Shown here: positions 8,228 to 16,863 of the stretch, one piece after another
Layout: each line of letters begins with the position of its first letter
Numbering within the stretch: position 1 is the stretch's first letter
Made by a program: the position numbers and the translations under genes
The notes under the pieces: model-generated
What the model was told of the DNA's origin: nothing
The model's database searches: none
What the model saw: only the letters and a program-made list of their open reading frames with translations
Assembly: GCA_017304945.1 (NCBI GenBank)
Contig: JAFKLG010000067.1
Span: 1-64,000, forward strand
Direction of reading: 5' to 3'
From: Rhodospirillales bacterium
GTDB lineage: Bacteria; Pseudomonadota; Alphaproteobacteria; Acetobacterales; Acetobacteraceae
DNA length: 64,000 nucleotides

Positions 8228-11200
8228 GTGCCCGTCGTCATCAACATCGGCTCGAACACCTATACCTTCAGCACGGTGGACACGCTCACATCGGGCGGCA
8301 CCGACGACAGCGTCACCTTCACAGGGGCGCTGACGAACGCGAGCCTCGATTTCGCGGCCGGCTCGGATGTGCTGACGCTGGCGAACGTCGCCAACTCGCT
8401 CTCGGTCAAGAACGTCGAGACGATCAGCGGCGGGACCGGTGCCGACACGTTGACGCTGGGGACGTCGCTGTCCACCTCGATGACGGTCGATCTCGGCACC
8501 GGCAACGACACGCTGACCCTCGGCAATGCCGCCAACACGGGTTCGATCACCGGCGTCGAGACGCTGGCCGGATCGAGCGGCGTCGACGCGATCACGGTGA
8601 TCGGCGTGCTGAACAATGCGAGCGTGGACCTCGCCGGCGCGGGCGACACGCTGACCCTGGCCAACGGCGCCAACGTCCTGACGGCCGCGAACGTGGAGAC
8701 GCTGACGGGCGGCACCGGCGTCGACACCGTGACGCTCAGTGGAACCGTCACCGGCACCAGCATCGACCTGGCCGCCGGCAACGACGTGCTGAACCTCGGC
8801 GCCGGCCCGGCCACCCTGTCGGTGACCAATGTCGAGACGGTGGTGGGCGGCGCCGGGATCGACGCCGTCACGATGAAGGGCGCGCTGAGCAATGTCAGCG
8901 TCGACCTGGGCGCCGGGTCGGACACACTGAACCTGGACAACACCGCCAACACCCTCTCCGTCACCAACACGGAAACCGTGATCGGCGGATCGGCGGTCGA
9001 TACCGTCACGCTGTCGGGCGCGGTCGCCAGTGCCAGCATCGACCTCGCCGGCGGCAATGACGTGCTGACCCTCTCGAACGGCACGAACTCGCTGACGGCG
9101 AACAACGTGGAGACGGTGACCGGCGGGACGGGCGCGGATTCCGTGACGCTTGCGGGGTCCCTCACGACCAGCATGACGGTCGACCTTGCGACCGGCAACG
9201 ACACGCTCACGCTCGCGGCCGCCTCCGGCAACACTGGCTCCGTCACGGGCGTGGAGACGCTGGTCGGGGCCGCAGGCGTCGACGCCATCACCGTCATCGG
9301 CGTCCTGTCCAATGCGAGCCTCGATCTCGCCGGCGGCGCCGACACGGCCACGCTCGCCAACGGCGCCAACGTGCTGACCGCCACCAACGTCGAAACCATC
9401 ACCGGCGGCACCGGCGTCGACACCGTTACCCTGAGCGGCACGGTCAGCGGCACCAGCGTCGATCTCGCCGCCGGCAACGACGTGCTGAACCTGGGCGCCG
9501 GCCCCACCACGCTGTCCGTCACGAATGTGGAGACGGTCACCGCGGGCAGCGGCGTCGATACCGTGACGATGAAAGCTGCGCTGAGCAACGTCAGCATCGA
9601 CCTGGGCGCCGGCTCCGATACGGTGAACCTGGACAACACCGCCAACACCGTCTCGATCGCCAATACCGAGACGATCATTGGCGGGTCGGCGGTCGACACC
9701 ATCACCCTGTCCTCGGCCGCGTCCAACGCCAGTATCGATCTGGCCGGCGGCAACGACGTGCTGACCTTCGGCAACGGGAGCAACACCGCGAGTGTTGCGA
9801 ACGTGGAGACCGTGACGGGCGGCACCGGTGTCGACACGATCACGGTCTCGACCGCCCTCACCACCAGCGGCACGGTCGACCTCGGTAGCGGCAACGACAC
9901 TCTGACCCTGGCCTATGCCTCCGGCAACACCGGGTCGGTGACCGGCGTGGAGACGCTGGTCGCCGCGGCCGGCGCGGACACGCTGACCGTCGTGGGTGCG
10001 CTGACCAATACCAGCGCCGATCTCGGTGCCGGGTCCGACGGTTTGGTCCTGGCGAACGCGTCCAACGTCGTGAGCATCGGCAATGTCGAGACGCTGACCG
10101 GCGGCACCGGCGCGGACACGGTCACGCTCACCAGCGCGCTGACCACCAACGGCACCATCGACCTCGGCAGCGGCAACGACACGCTCGCGCTGGCCAGCGT
10201 CGGCAATACCGGATCGATCACCGGCGTCGAGACCATCACCGGCGGAACGGCCGCGGACACGATTACCCTGGTCGGCGCCGTGACCAATGAGAGCGTCGAT
10301 CTCGGCGCTGGATCCGACACGCTCAATCTCGCGAACGGCACGAATTCGATCACCACCGGCAATGTCGAGACGGTCAATGGCGGCACCGGCGCGGATACGC
10401 TGACCCTGCAGACGGCAGTCTCGAACGCCAGCATCGATCTCGCCGGCGGCTCCGACGTGCTGACCCTCGCCAACGGGACGAACACGCTCTCCGGCGCCAA
10501 TGTGGAGACCGTCACCGGCGGCACCGGCGCCGACACTGTCACGCTGTCCAGCGCCCTCACGACGGGCATGACCGTGGACCTCGGCACCGGCAGTGACACG
10601 CTCACCCTCTCCGCGGCAGCCGGCAACACCGGGTCGGTGACACGCGTGGAGACGCTGGTCGGCGGCGCCGGGGTGGACGCCCTGACGGTCGTCGCCGCGC
10701 TTTCGAGCGGCAGCATCGATCTGGCCGCGGGCAGCGACTCGGTCACGCTCGCCAACGTCGCGAACACCGGCACCATCGCGAACATCGAAACGGTCACCGG
10801 CGGGACCGCCGCCGACACCGTTACGCTGACCAGTGCGGCGGCGAGCGGGTCGGTCGACCTTGCCGCCGGGAGTGACACGCTGACCCTGGCGAACGCCGCC
10901 AACACGCTCTCCCTCTCCGGCGTCGAGACGCTCACCGGTGGCACCGCGGCCGACGCCGTGACGCTGTCCGGGGCACTGACCACCGGCATGACGGTGGATC
11001 TCGGCACCGGCAACGATACGCTCACGCTCGCCGCGGCCGCCGGCAACACCGGCAGCATCAAGAACGTCGAGACGACGGTCGGCAGCAGCGGCGCCGACAC
11101 GATCACTCTGGGCAGCGGGGTGACCGGGGCAAGTCTCGACCTGGCAGGCGGCAGCGATACGCTGACCCTCGCCAATGCGACGAATTCGGCCTCGATCGGC

Positions 11201-14200
11201 AACGTGGAGACAATCACCGGAGGCACGGGCACCGATACGGTGACCCTGAGCAGCGCGTTGACCACGAGCATGACAGTCGACCTCGGAACCGGCAACGACA
11301 GCCTGACCATGGGCGCCGGTGGCAATACCGGGTCCGTCACGCATGTCGAAACCCTGGTGGGCGGCTCCGGCGCAGACAACGTGACGATCAGCGCCGCCGT
11401 CGCAGGGACGAGCGCGGATCTGGGCAACGGCTCCGACACGCTGGTACTCGACGACACGGTCAACACGCTGACCATCAGCAACACGGAGACGATCACCGGC
11501 GGCACCGCCGCCGACACGATCACCCTGGGGACCGGCCTGACCACCGGCCAGCAGATCGATCTCGGCACCGGGGCCAACAAGCTGACGCTGGCGAACAGTG
11601 CCGGCACCGGGACCGTCAGCAACGTCGGCACCCTGATCGGTGGCACCGCTGCCGACACCGTCACGGTGGGTGCGGCACTCAGCAGCGCCACGGTCGATCT
11701 TGCGGCCGGCAACGACAAGCTGACCCTGGCAAGCGGCACCAACAGCCTGAGCGTCTCCAACGTCGAAACCGTGGTTGGCAACAGCGGGGCCGACACGGTG
11801 ACCCTCAGCGCGGCAGCATCCAACGCCTCCATCGACCTGGGCGGCGGCAGCGACGTCCTGGTGATGGGCAGCTCCGCCAACGCGCTGAGTGCCAGCAACG
11901 TGGAGACCGTCACGGGCGGCACCGCGGACGACGTCATCACGCTCTCGAGCGGCCTCACGACCGGCATGACCGTCGATCTCGGCGCCGGCAATGATCGCCT
12001 GACTCTGGCAAGCGGTGGCAATACCGGCTCGATCACGAACACGGAAACGATCATCGGCAATACCGGCGCCGACGTACTGACGCTCTCGGCCGGGCTTGCC
12101 GCGGGAAGTCTCGACCTGGGCAGCGGTTCGGATCAACTGACCTTCGGCAACGCGGCCAACACTGCCTCGCTCGCCAACGTCGAGACCGTGACGGGCGGGT
12201 CGGGGAATGACACGATCACCCTCAACTCGGCAGCCTCGAACGCATCCGTGGACCTCGGCAGCGGCTCCGACAAGCTCGTGCTGTCCGGCTCCGCCAACCT
12301 GCTCTCCGTGGCAAACGCGGAAACCCTCCTCGGCGGCACCGCCGCCGACCAGGTCACACTGGGCTCCGCGCTCACCACCGGCATGACGGTGGACCTCGGC
12401 GCCGGCAGCGACAAGCTCACGCTTGCGAACAGCGCCGGCACCGGCAGTGTCGCCAACGTGGAGACGATCGTCGGCGGCACGGCCGTGGATGCGATCACTC
12501 TCACGAGCGGGACGAACAACGCGAGCATCGATCTCTCGACCGGCGCGGACACGCTCACCTTCAGCGGCTCCTCGAACGCCGCCACCCTGGCCAATGTCGA
12601 GACGATCACGGGCGGCAGCGCCGCCGATACCGTGACGTTGGCAGGCAGCCTGACCACGAACATGACGGTGGACCTGGGCGGCGGGAACGACAGGCTGACC
12701 CTCGCCGCGGGCGGCAATACCGGGTCCATCACCAATACCGAGACCACCATTGGCGGATCCGGCGCGGACGTGCTCACTCTCGGCGCGGCGGTCAGCAATG
12801 CGAGCCTCGACCTGGGTGGCGGGTCCGACACGCTGACCCTCGCCAATGCGACGAACAGCGCGTCGATCGGCAACGTCGAAACGCTGACCGGCGGAACGGG
12901 CAGTGACACCATCGTGCTGACCACCGGTCTCAACACGGCAATGTCGATCGACCTCGGCACCGGCGGCAACAAGCTGACGCTGGCGAACACAGCCGGCACC
13001 GGCAGCGTGAGCAACGTCGGGACCCTGATCGGCGGTTCCGCGGCCGACGTCGTGACCTTCGCGACCTCGCTTTCGAGCGGCAGCATCGACCTGGCGGCCG
13101 GTTCCGATGCCGTCACCCTGGAGACGGGTGGCAACAGCGCGACCGTCGCGAACGTGGAAACGGTGACCGGCAACACCGGCGCCGACGCGGTGACGCTCAC
13201 CGTCGCCAACAACGTCTCTCTCGACTTGGCGGGCGGCAGCGACGTCCTGACCTTGGGCAACACCGGATCCACGCTCTCCGCGAGCAATGTGGAAACCGTG
13301 ACCGGCGGATCGGGAACCGACACGATCACCCTCGCGTCGGCACTCACCACCGGCATGACCGTGGACCTCGGAGCCGGCTCCGACAAGCTGACGCTGTCGG
13401 CCGCGGCGGGGAACACGGGCTCCGTGACCAATACGGAGACCATCATCGGTGCCGCGGGCGTGGATGCCATCACCGTCAGTGCAGGAATCACAGGCGGCAG
13501 CATCGATCTCGGTGCAGGCTCCGACACCTTCACGCTCGACAACTACACGAACCGCTTGAGTGTCTCCAATGTAGAGACGGTGACCGGCGGCACCGGCAAC
13601 GACACGGTGGCCCTGGTCGGGGGCGTGACCAACGGCTCGGTCGACCTCGCGGCGGGCTCTGATACGCTGACCCTGGGCAACGCCGCCAACACGATCTCCG
13701 TCGCGGGTACCGAAACGCTGACGGGCGGCACGGCAGCGGATGCCGTCACCCTGAGTTCGGCTCTCAGCACCGGGATGACCGTCGATCTCGGAGCCGGCAA
13801 CGACAGGTTGACGATGGGCAACGCCGGCAATAGCGGCAGCGTCCTGAACATCGAGACCGTCATCTCCGGCAGCGGCGCTGACGCCCTCACGCTCGGAAGC
13901 GGCACCAGCAACGCCAGCATCGACCTGGGTGGCGGGAGCGACACGTTGACGCTCGCCAACGCCGCCAATGCACTCAGCGCCTCCAATGTCGAGACCGTCA
14001 CCGGCGGCACGGGTGCCGATACGATGACGCTGAGCTCTGCGCTGACGACCGGCATGACCGTCGATCTCGGCGCCGGGTCGGACAAGCTGACCCTCGCATC
14101 GTCGGCCGGGAACACGGGCTCGATCGCCAATGCCGAGACGCTCATCGGCGGCAGTGGCGCCGACACCGTGACGCTCACGGGCGGGATCAGTAATGGAAGC

Positions 14201-16846
14201 GTCGACCTGGGCGGCGGCAGCGATACGCTGACACTCGCGAATGCTGCCAACGTCCTCAGGATCAACAATGTTAAGACCACGACCGGCGGGAGTGGAAACG
14301 ACACGCTCACGCTGAGCGGGGCACTCACCACTGCCATGTCCATCGATCTCGGTGGTGGCTCGAACAAGCTCACCCTGGCCAGCGCTGGCGGGACGGGCAG
14401 TGTCAGCAACGTTGGCACGCTGATCGGCGGAACCGGTGCGGACGCGGTGACCTTTGCTGGATCCGTCGCAAGCGGCACGGTCGACCTCGGCGCAGGGTCG
14501 GACACTCTGACCCTCGCCGCCGGCGGAAACAGCCTGACCGCCGTGAACGTCGAAACCATCAACGGTGGGTCCGGCGCAGACCAGGTCACCCTCACCGCAG
14601 CCGCCAATATTTCTCTCGACCTGGCCGGTGGGTCGGACACGCTGACCCTGGCCAATGCCGCGAGCACCCTCACGATCGGCAACATCGAGACGGTGACGGG
14701 CGGAACCGCGGCAGACACAGTAACCCTGGGCAGTGCCCTCACGACCGGCATGACCGTCGATCTCGGCGCCGGAAACGACAAGCTCACTCTCGGCGCCGCG
14801 GCGGGCAACACCGGCACGGTCGCGAACGTGGAAACCGTTCTCGGCGCGGCCGGGGTCGATACGATCACCTTGGGTGCGACGATCACGAACGCCAGCGTGG
14901 ATCTGGGGGGCGGCAGCGACACGCTGACGCTTGCGACCGGCGCGAACGCCATCAGCGTCTCGAACGTGGAGGCGCTCACGGGGAGCACGGGTCCGAACAC
15001 GGTCACGTTCAGCGCCGCCACCAGCAACACCAGCGTCGATCTCGGATCGGGATCGGATAAGGTGACGTTCGGCGCCTTTGCAAACACCGCGAGCCTCTCC
15101 AACGTCGAAACCATCATCAGTGGATCGGCCGCGGACGCACTCACGCTCTCGAGTGCTCTGACGACCGGTATGTCCTTGGATCTCGGCGCCGGCAGCGACA
15201 CGCTGACCTTGTCCAACGTCGCGAACAGCGGCTCGGTCAGCAACGTCGAAACGCTGATCGGCGTCGCGGCCGCAGACGCCATCACGTTCGGCACCACCGC
15301 GACCAACGCCAGTATCGATCTTGGTGGTGGTTCCGATAGCCTGACCTTCGCCAACACCGTGAACAAGGCGTCGGTCTCCAACGTCGAAACTATCACCGGC
15401 GGCTCTCTCGCCGATACGTTGCGGCTAGCCACTGCGCTGACGACTGGCATGACGGTGGATCTGGGAGCCGGCAATGATCTGCTGACCCTCTCTGCTACCG
15501 CCGGCAACACCGGAACGGTCAGCAATGTCGAGACGGCCCTCGGCAGCTCCGGAGCCGATACGATCACCCTGGGTGCCACGGTCGCCAATGCCAGCTTCGA
15601 CCTCGGCGCAGGCTCTGATAGCCTGACCCTTGCGACAGGCGCCAATACGGCCACAGTCGCCAACACGGAGACCGTCACCGGTTCGTCCGGACCGAATACC
15701 GTGGTCATCAGCGGTGTGGCGAACAACGTCAGTCTCGACCTCGGCAGTGCGAACGACAGGGTCACGTTCGGGAACTTCGCCAACACCGGCACGATCGCGA
15801 ATACCGAGACGGTCGTTGGTGGCAGCGCCGCGGACCTGATCACTCTCGGAACCGCACTCACCACCGCAATGTCGCTGGACCTCGGGGCTGGGAACGACGT
15901 CCTCACGCTGGGCAACGTTGCCAACACCGGCAGCATCAGCAACGTCGAGACGACCTCCGGTGGCACGGCAGCCGACACCGTCACCTTCGGCACGTCGGTG
16001 ACGAGCGCCAGCATCGATCTCGGCGCCGGGTCCGACACCTTGACCTTGGGCAACTTCACCAACCGTGCGTCGCTCTCCAATGTCGAGACGATCACCGGTG
16101 GCAGCGGGAACGACACCGTATCGCTCGCCTCCTCGCTCACCACGGGAATGGCGGTCGACCTCGGCGCGGGCAACAACATCCTCACGCTTGCCGCGTCCGC
16201 GGGGAACACGGGTACGGTCAGCAATGTCGGCACGATCAGCGGCAGTGCCGGCGCAGACGCTGTGACTCTCGGTGGCGCCATCTCGAACGGCTCCGTCGAT
16301 CTCGGCGTTGGGTCTGACAGCCTGCAGCTCGCGAACCAGACCAATCGCCTGACGGTGAGCAACACCGAAACGGTGACCGGTGGCAGCGCCAACGACACGA
16401 TCGTGCTTTCGGGCAGCGTTGCGGCAACAGTGGTCGGAGGCGGGGGCATCAACTTCATCACCGGCGGCACTGGCGCCGACACCTTCGTCTTCGACCAGGC
16501 AAGCAGCGGGAACTACAGCACCGTCATGAACTTCAGTGTCTCCAACGGAGATCTGATCGGACTGGACGTGACAGGAAACGCAACTCTCTCGAGTGACACG
16601 TACAATCTCGGCGGCGCGGCTCTGGTCGACGGAACCAACATCAGCAAAGTCGTGAACGCCGCGGCCCGCCTGGGCACGACGCTCTCCTCCGGAGGAAATG
16701 GTGGGTTCGTTTACCAGCAGGATACCGGCGAGCTGTACTACAGCAGCAACGGTGCCTTTGCCGGCGGCGGAACCCTGGTGGGGGTGATCACGACCAACGG
16801 AACCACGCCATGGACCTACGACGCCAGCAAGTTCATCGAAGTCTAG
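8228..16846 (+). CDS. Giant RTX-like tandem-repeat protein, probably secreted (2872 aa)
   Basis: The protein has no signal peptide, no visible cysteine, and is almost entirely tandem repeats (57 complete units, about residues 62-2711). Each unit begins NVET-like and carries two RTX-type nonapeptides, one like GGTGADTVT and one like GAGSDTLTL, separated by roughly 14-residue spacers. Classical RTX blocks are contiguous, so this is a spaced variant. The C-terminal 160 residues contain GGTGADTFVFD, then a domain ending DASKFIEV, resembling the tails of type I-secreted RTX proteins. By analogy it should be exported through a T1SS and bind calcium; no T1SS genes are in the window. Ser plus Thr make up 18 of 48 residues in a typical unit. 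The GTG start has GAGGGAG upstream. The glycosyltransferase gene begins 17 nt after the stop, suggesting cotranscription and a substrate relationship. Confidence 0.85.
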   Translation: MPVVINIGSNTYTFSTVDTLTSGGTDDSVTFTGALTNASLDFAAGSDVLTLANVANSLSVKNVETISGGTGADTLTLGTSLSTSMTVDLGTGNDTLTLGNAANTGSITGVETLAGSSGVDAITVIGVLNNASVDLAGAGDTLTLANGANVLTAANVETLTGGTGVDTVTLSGTVTGTSIDLAAGNDVLNLGAGPATLSVTNVETVVGGAGIDAVTMKGALSNVSVDLGAGSDTLNLDNTANTLSVTNTETVIGGSAVDTVTLSGAVASASIDLAGGNDVLTLSNGTNSLTANNVETVTGGTGADSVTLAGSLTTSMTVDLATGNDTLTLAAASGNTGSVTGVETLVGAAGVDAITVIGVLSNASLDLAGGADTATLANGANVLTATNVETITGGTGVDTVTLSGTVSGTSVDLAAGNDVLNLGAGPTTLSVTNVETVTAGSGVDTVTMKAALSNVSIDLGAGSDTVNLDNTANTVSIANTETIIGGSAVDTITLSSAASNASIDLAGGNDVLTFGNGSNTASVANVETVTGGTGVDTITVSTALTTSGTVDLGSGNDTLTLAYASGNTGSVTGVETLVAAAGADTLTVVGALTNTSADLGAGSDGLVLANASNVVSIGNVETLTGGTGADTVTLTSALTTNGTIDLGSGNDTLALASVGNTGSITGVETITGGTAADTITLVGAVTNESVDLGAGSDTLNLANGTNSITTGNVETVNGGTGADTLTLQTAVSNASIDLAGGSDVLTLANGTNTLSGANVETVTGGTGADTVTLSSALTTGMTVDLGTGSDTLTLSAAAGNTGSVTRVETLVGGAGVDALTVVAALSSGSIDLAAGSDSVTLANVANTGTIANIETVTGGTAADTVTLTSAAASGSVDLAAGSDTLTLANAANTLSLSGVETLTGGTAADAVTLSGALTTGMTVDLGTGNDTLTLAAAAGNTGSIKNVETTVGSSGADTITLGSGVTGASLDLAGGSDTLTLANATNSASIGNVETITGGTGTDTVTLSSALTTSMTVDLGTGNDSLTMGAGGNTGSVTHVETLVGGSGADNVTISAAVAGTSADLGNGSDTLVLDDTVNTLTISNTETITGGTAADTITLGTGLTTGQQIDLGTGANKLTLANSAGTGTVSNVGTLIGGTAADTVTVGAALSSATVDLAAGNDKLTLASGTNSLSVSNVETVVGNSGADTVTLSAAASNASIDLGGGSDVLVMGSSANALSASNVETVTGGTADDVITLSSGLTTGMTVDLGAGNDRLTLASGGNTGSITNTETIIGNTGADVLTLSAGLAAGSLDLGSGSDQLTFGNAANTASLANVETVTGGSGNDTITLNSAASNASVDLGSGSDKLVLSGSANLLSVANAETLLGGTAADQVTLGSALTTGMTVDLGAGSDKLTLANSAGTGSVANVETIVGGTAVDAITLTSGTNNASIDLSTGADTLTFSGSSNAATLANVETITGGSAADTVTLAGSLTTNMTVDLGGGNDRLTLAAGGNTGSITNTETTIGGSGADVLTLGAAVSNASLDLGGGSDTLTLANATNSASIGNVETLTGGTGSDTIVLTTGLNTAMSIDLGTGGNKLTLANTAGTGSVSNVGTLIGGSAADVVTFATSLSSGSIDLAAGSDAVTLETGGNSATVANVETVTGNTGADAVTLTVANNVSLDLAGGSDVLTLGNTGSTLSASNVETVTGGSGTDTITLASALTTGMTVDLGAGSDKLTLSAAAGNTGSVTNTETIIGAAGVDAITVSAGITGGSIDLGAGSDTFTLDNYTNRLSVSNVETVTGGTGNDTVALVGGVTNGSVDLAAGSDTLTLGNAANTISVAGTETLTGGTAADAVTLSSALSTGMTVDLGAGNDRLTMGNAGNSGSVLNIETVISGSGADALTLGSGTSNASIDLGGGSDTLTLANAANALSASNVETVTGGTGADTMTLSSALTTGMTVDLGAGSDKLTLASSAGNTGSIANAETLIGGSGADTVTLTGGISNGSVDLGGGSDTLTLANAANVLRINNVKTTTGGSGNDTLTLSGALTTAMSIDLGGGSNKLTLASAGGTGSVSNVGTLIGGTGADAVTFAGSVASGTVDLGAGSDTLTLAAGGNSLTAVNVETINGGSGADQVTLTAAANISLDLAGGSDTLTLANAASTLTIGNIETVTGGTAADTVTLGSALTTGMTVDLGAGNDKLTLGAAAGNTGTVANVETVLGAAGVDTITLGATITNASVDLGGGSDTLTLATGANAISVSNVEALTGSTGPNTVTFSAATSNTSVDLGSGSDKVTFGAFANTASLSNVETIISGSAADALTLSSALTTGMSLDLGAGSDTLTLSNVANSGSVSNVETLIGVAAADAITFGTTATNASIDLGGGSDSLTFANTVNKASVSNVETITGGSLADTLRLATALTTGMTVDLGAGNDLLTLSATAGNTGTVSNVETALGSSGADTITLGATVANASFDLGAGSDSLTLATGANTATVANTETVTGSSGPNTVVISGVANNVSLDLGSANDRVTFGNFANTGTIANTETVVGGSAADLITLGTALTTAMSLDLGAGNDVLTLGNVANTGSISNVETTSGGTAADTVTFGTSVTSASIDLGAGSDTLTLGNFTNRASLSNVETITGGSGNDTVSLASSLTTGMAVDLGAGNNILTLAASAGNTGTVSNVGTISGSAGADAVTLGGAISNGSVDLGVGSDSLQLANQTNRLTVSNTETVTGGSANDTIVLSGSVAATVVGGGGINFITGGTGADTFVFDQASSGNYSTVMNFSVSNGDLIGLDVTGNATLSSDTYNLGGAALVDGTNISKVVNAAARLGTTLSSGGNGGFVYQQDTGELYYSSNGAFAGGGTLVGVITTNGTTPWTYDASKFIEV
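8411..16360 (+). repeat. 57-unit coding tandem repeat with nested 5- and 10-unit periodicity
   Basis: Units are 45-48 codons long (about 138 bp). Two types occur. Type A (LTTGMTVDLG, 46-48 codons) is found at units 1, 6, 11, 13, 16, 19, 21, 23, 26, 29, 31, 33, 36, 39, 41, 43, 46, 49, 51, 54 and 56. The other 36 are type B (SNASIDLGGGSD). Units 1-5 and 6-10 are near copies of each other. From unit 11 to unit 50 the A positions repeat every 10 units (1, 3, 6, 9), and variant NVGTLIGG units fall at 24, 34 and 44. This indicates growth by segmental duplication at several scales. Confidence 0.9.
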
Positions 16847-16863
16847 GGCGAGGATCGAGGATC

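Noticed and set aside
8165..12136. Very long open frames antisense to the giant repeat gene (up to 1323 codons), continuing to 16482
   Set aside because: They mirror the 138-bp repeat and high GC of the plus-strand gene, have Arg/Gly/Val- or Ser/Pro/Val-repetitive translations with no motif, and no ribosome site. They are compositional shadows.
8411..16360. Possible CRISPR array because of regular repeats
   Set aside because: The units are degenerate coding repeats of about 138 bp without constant short repeats or unique spacers.
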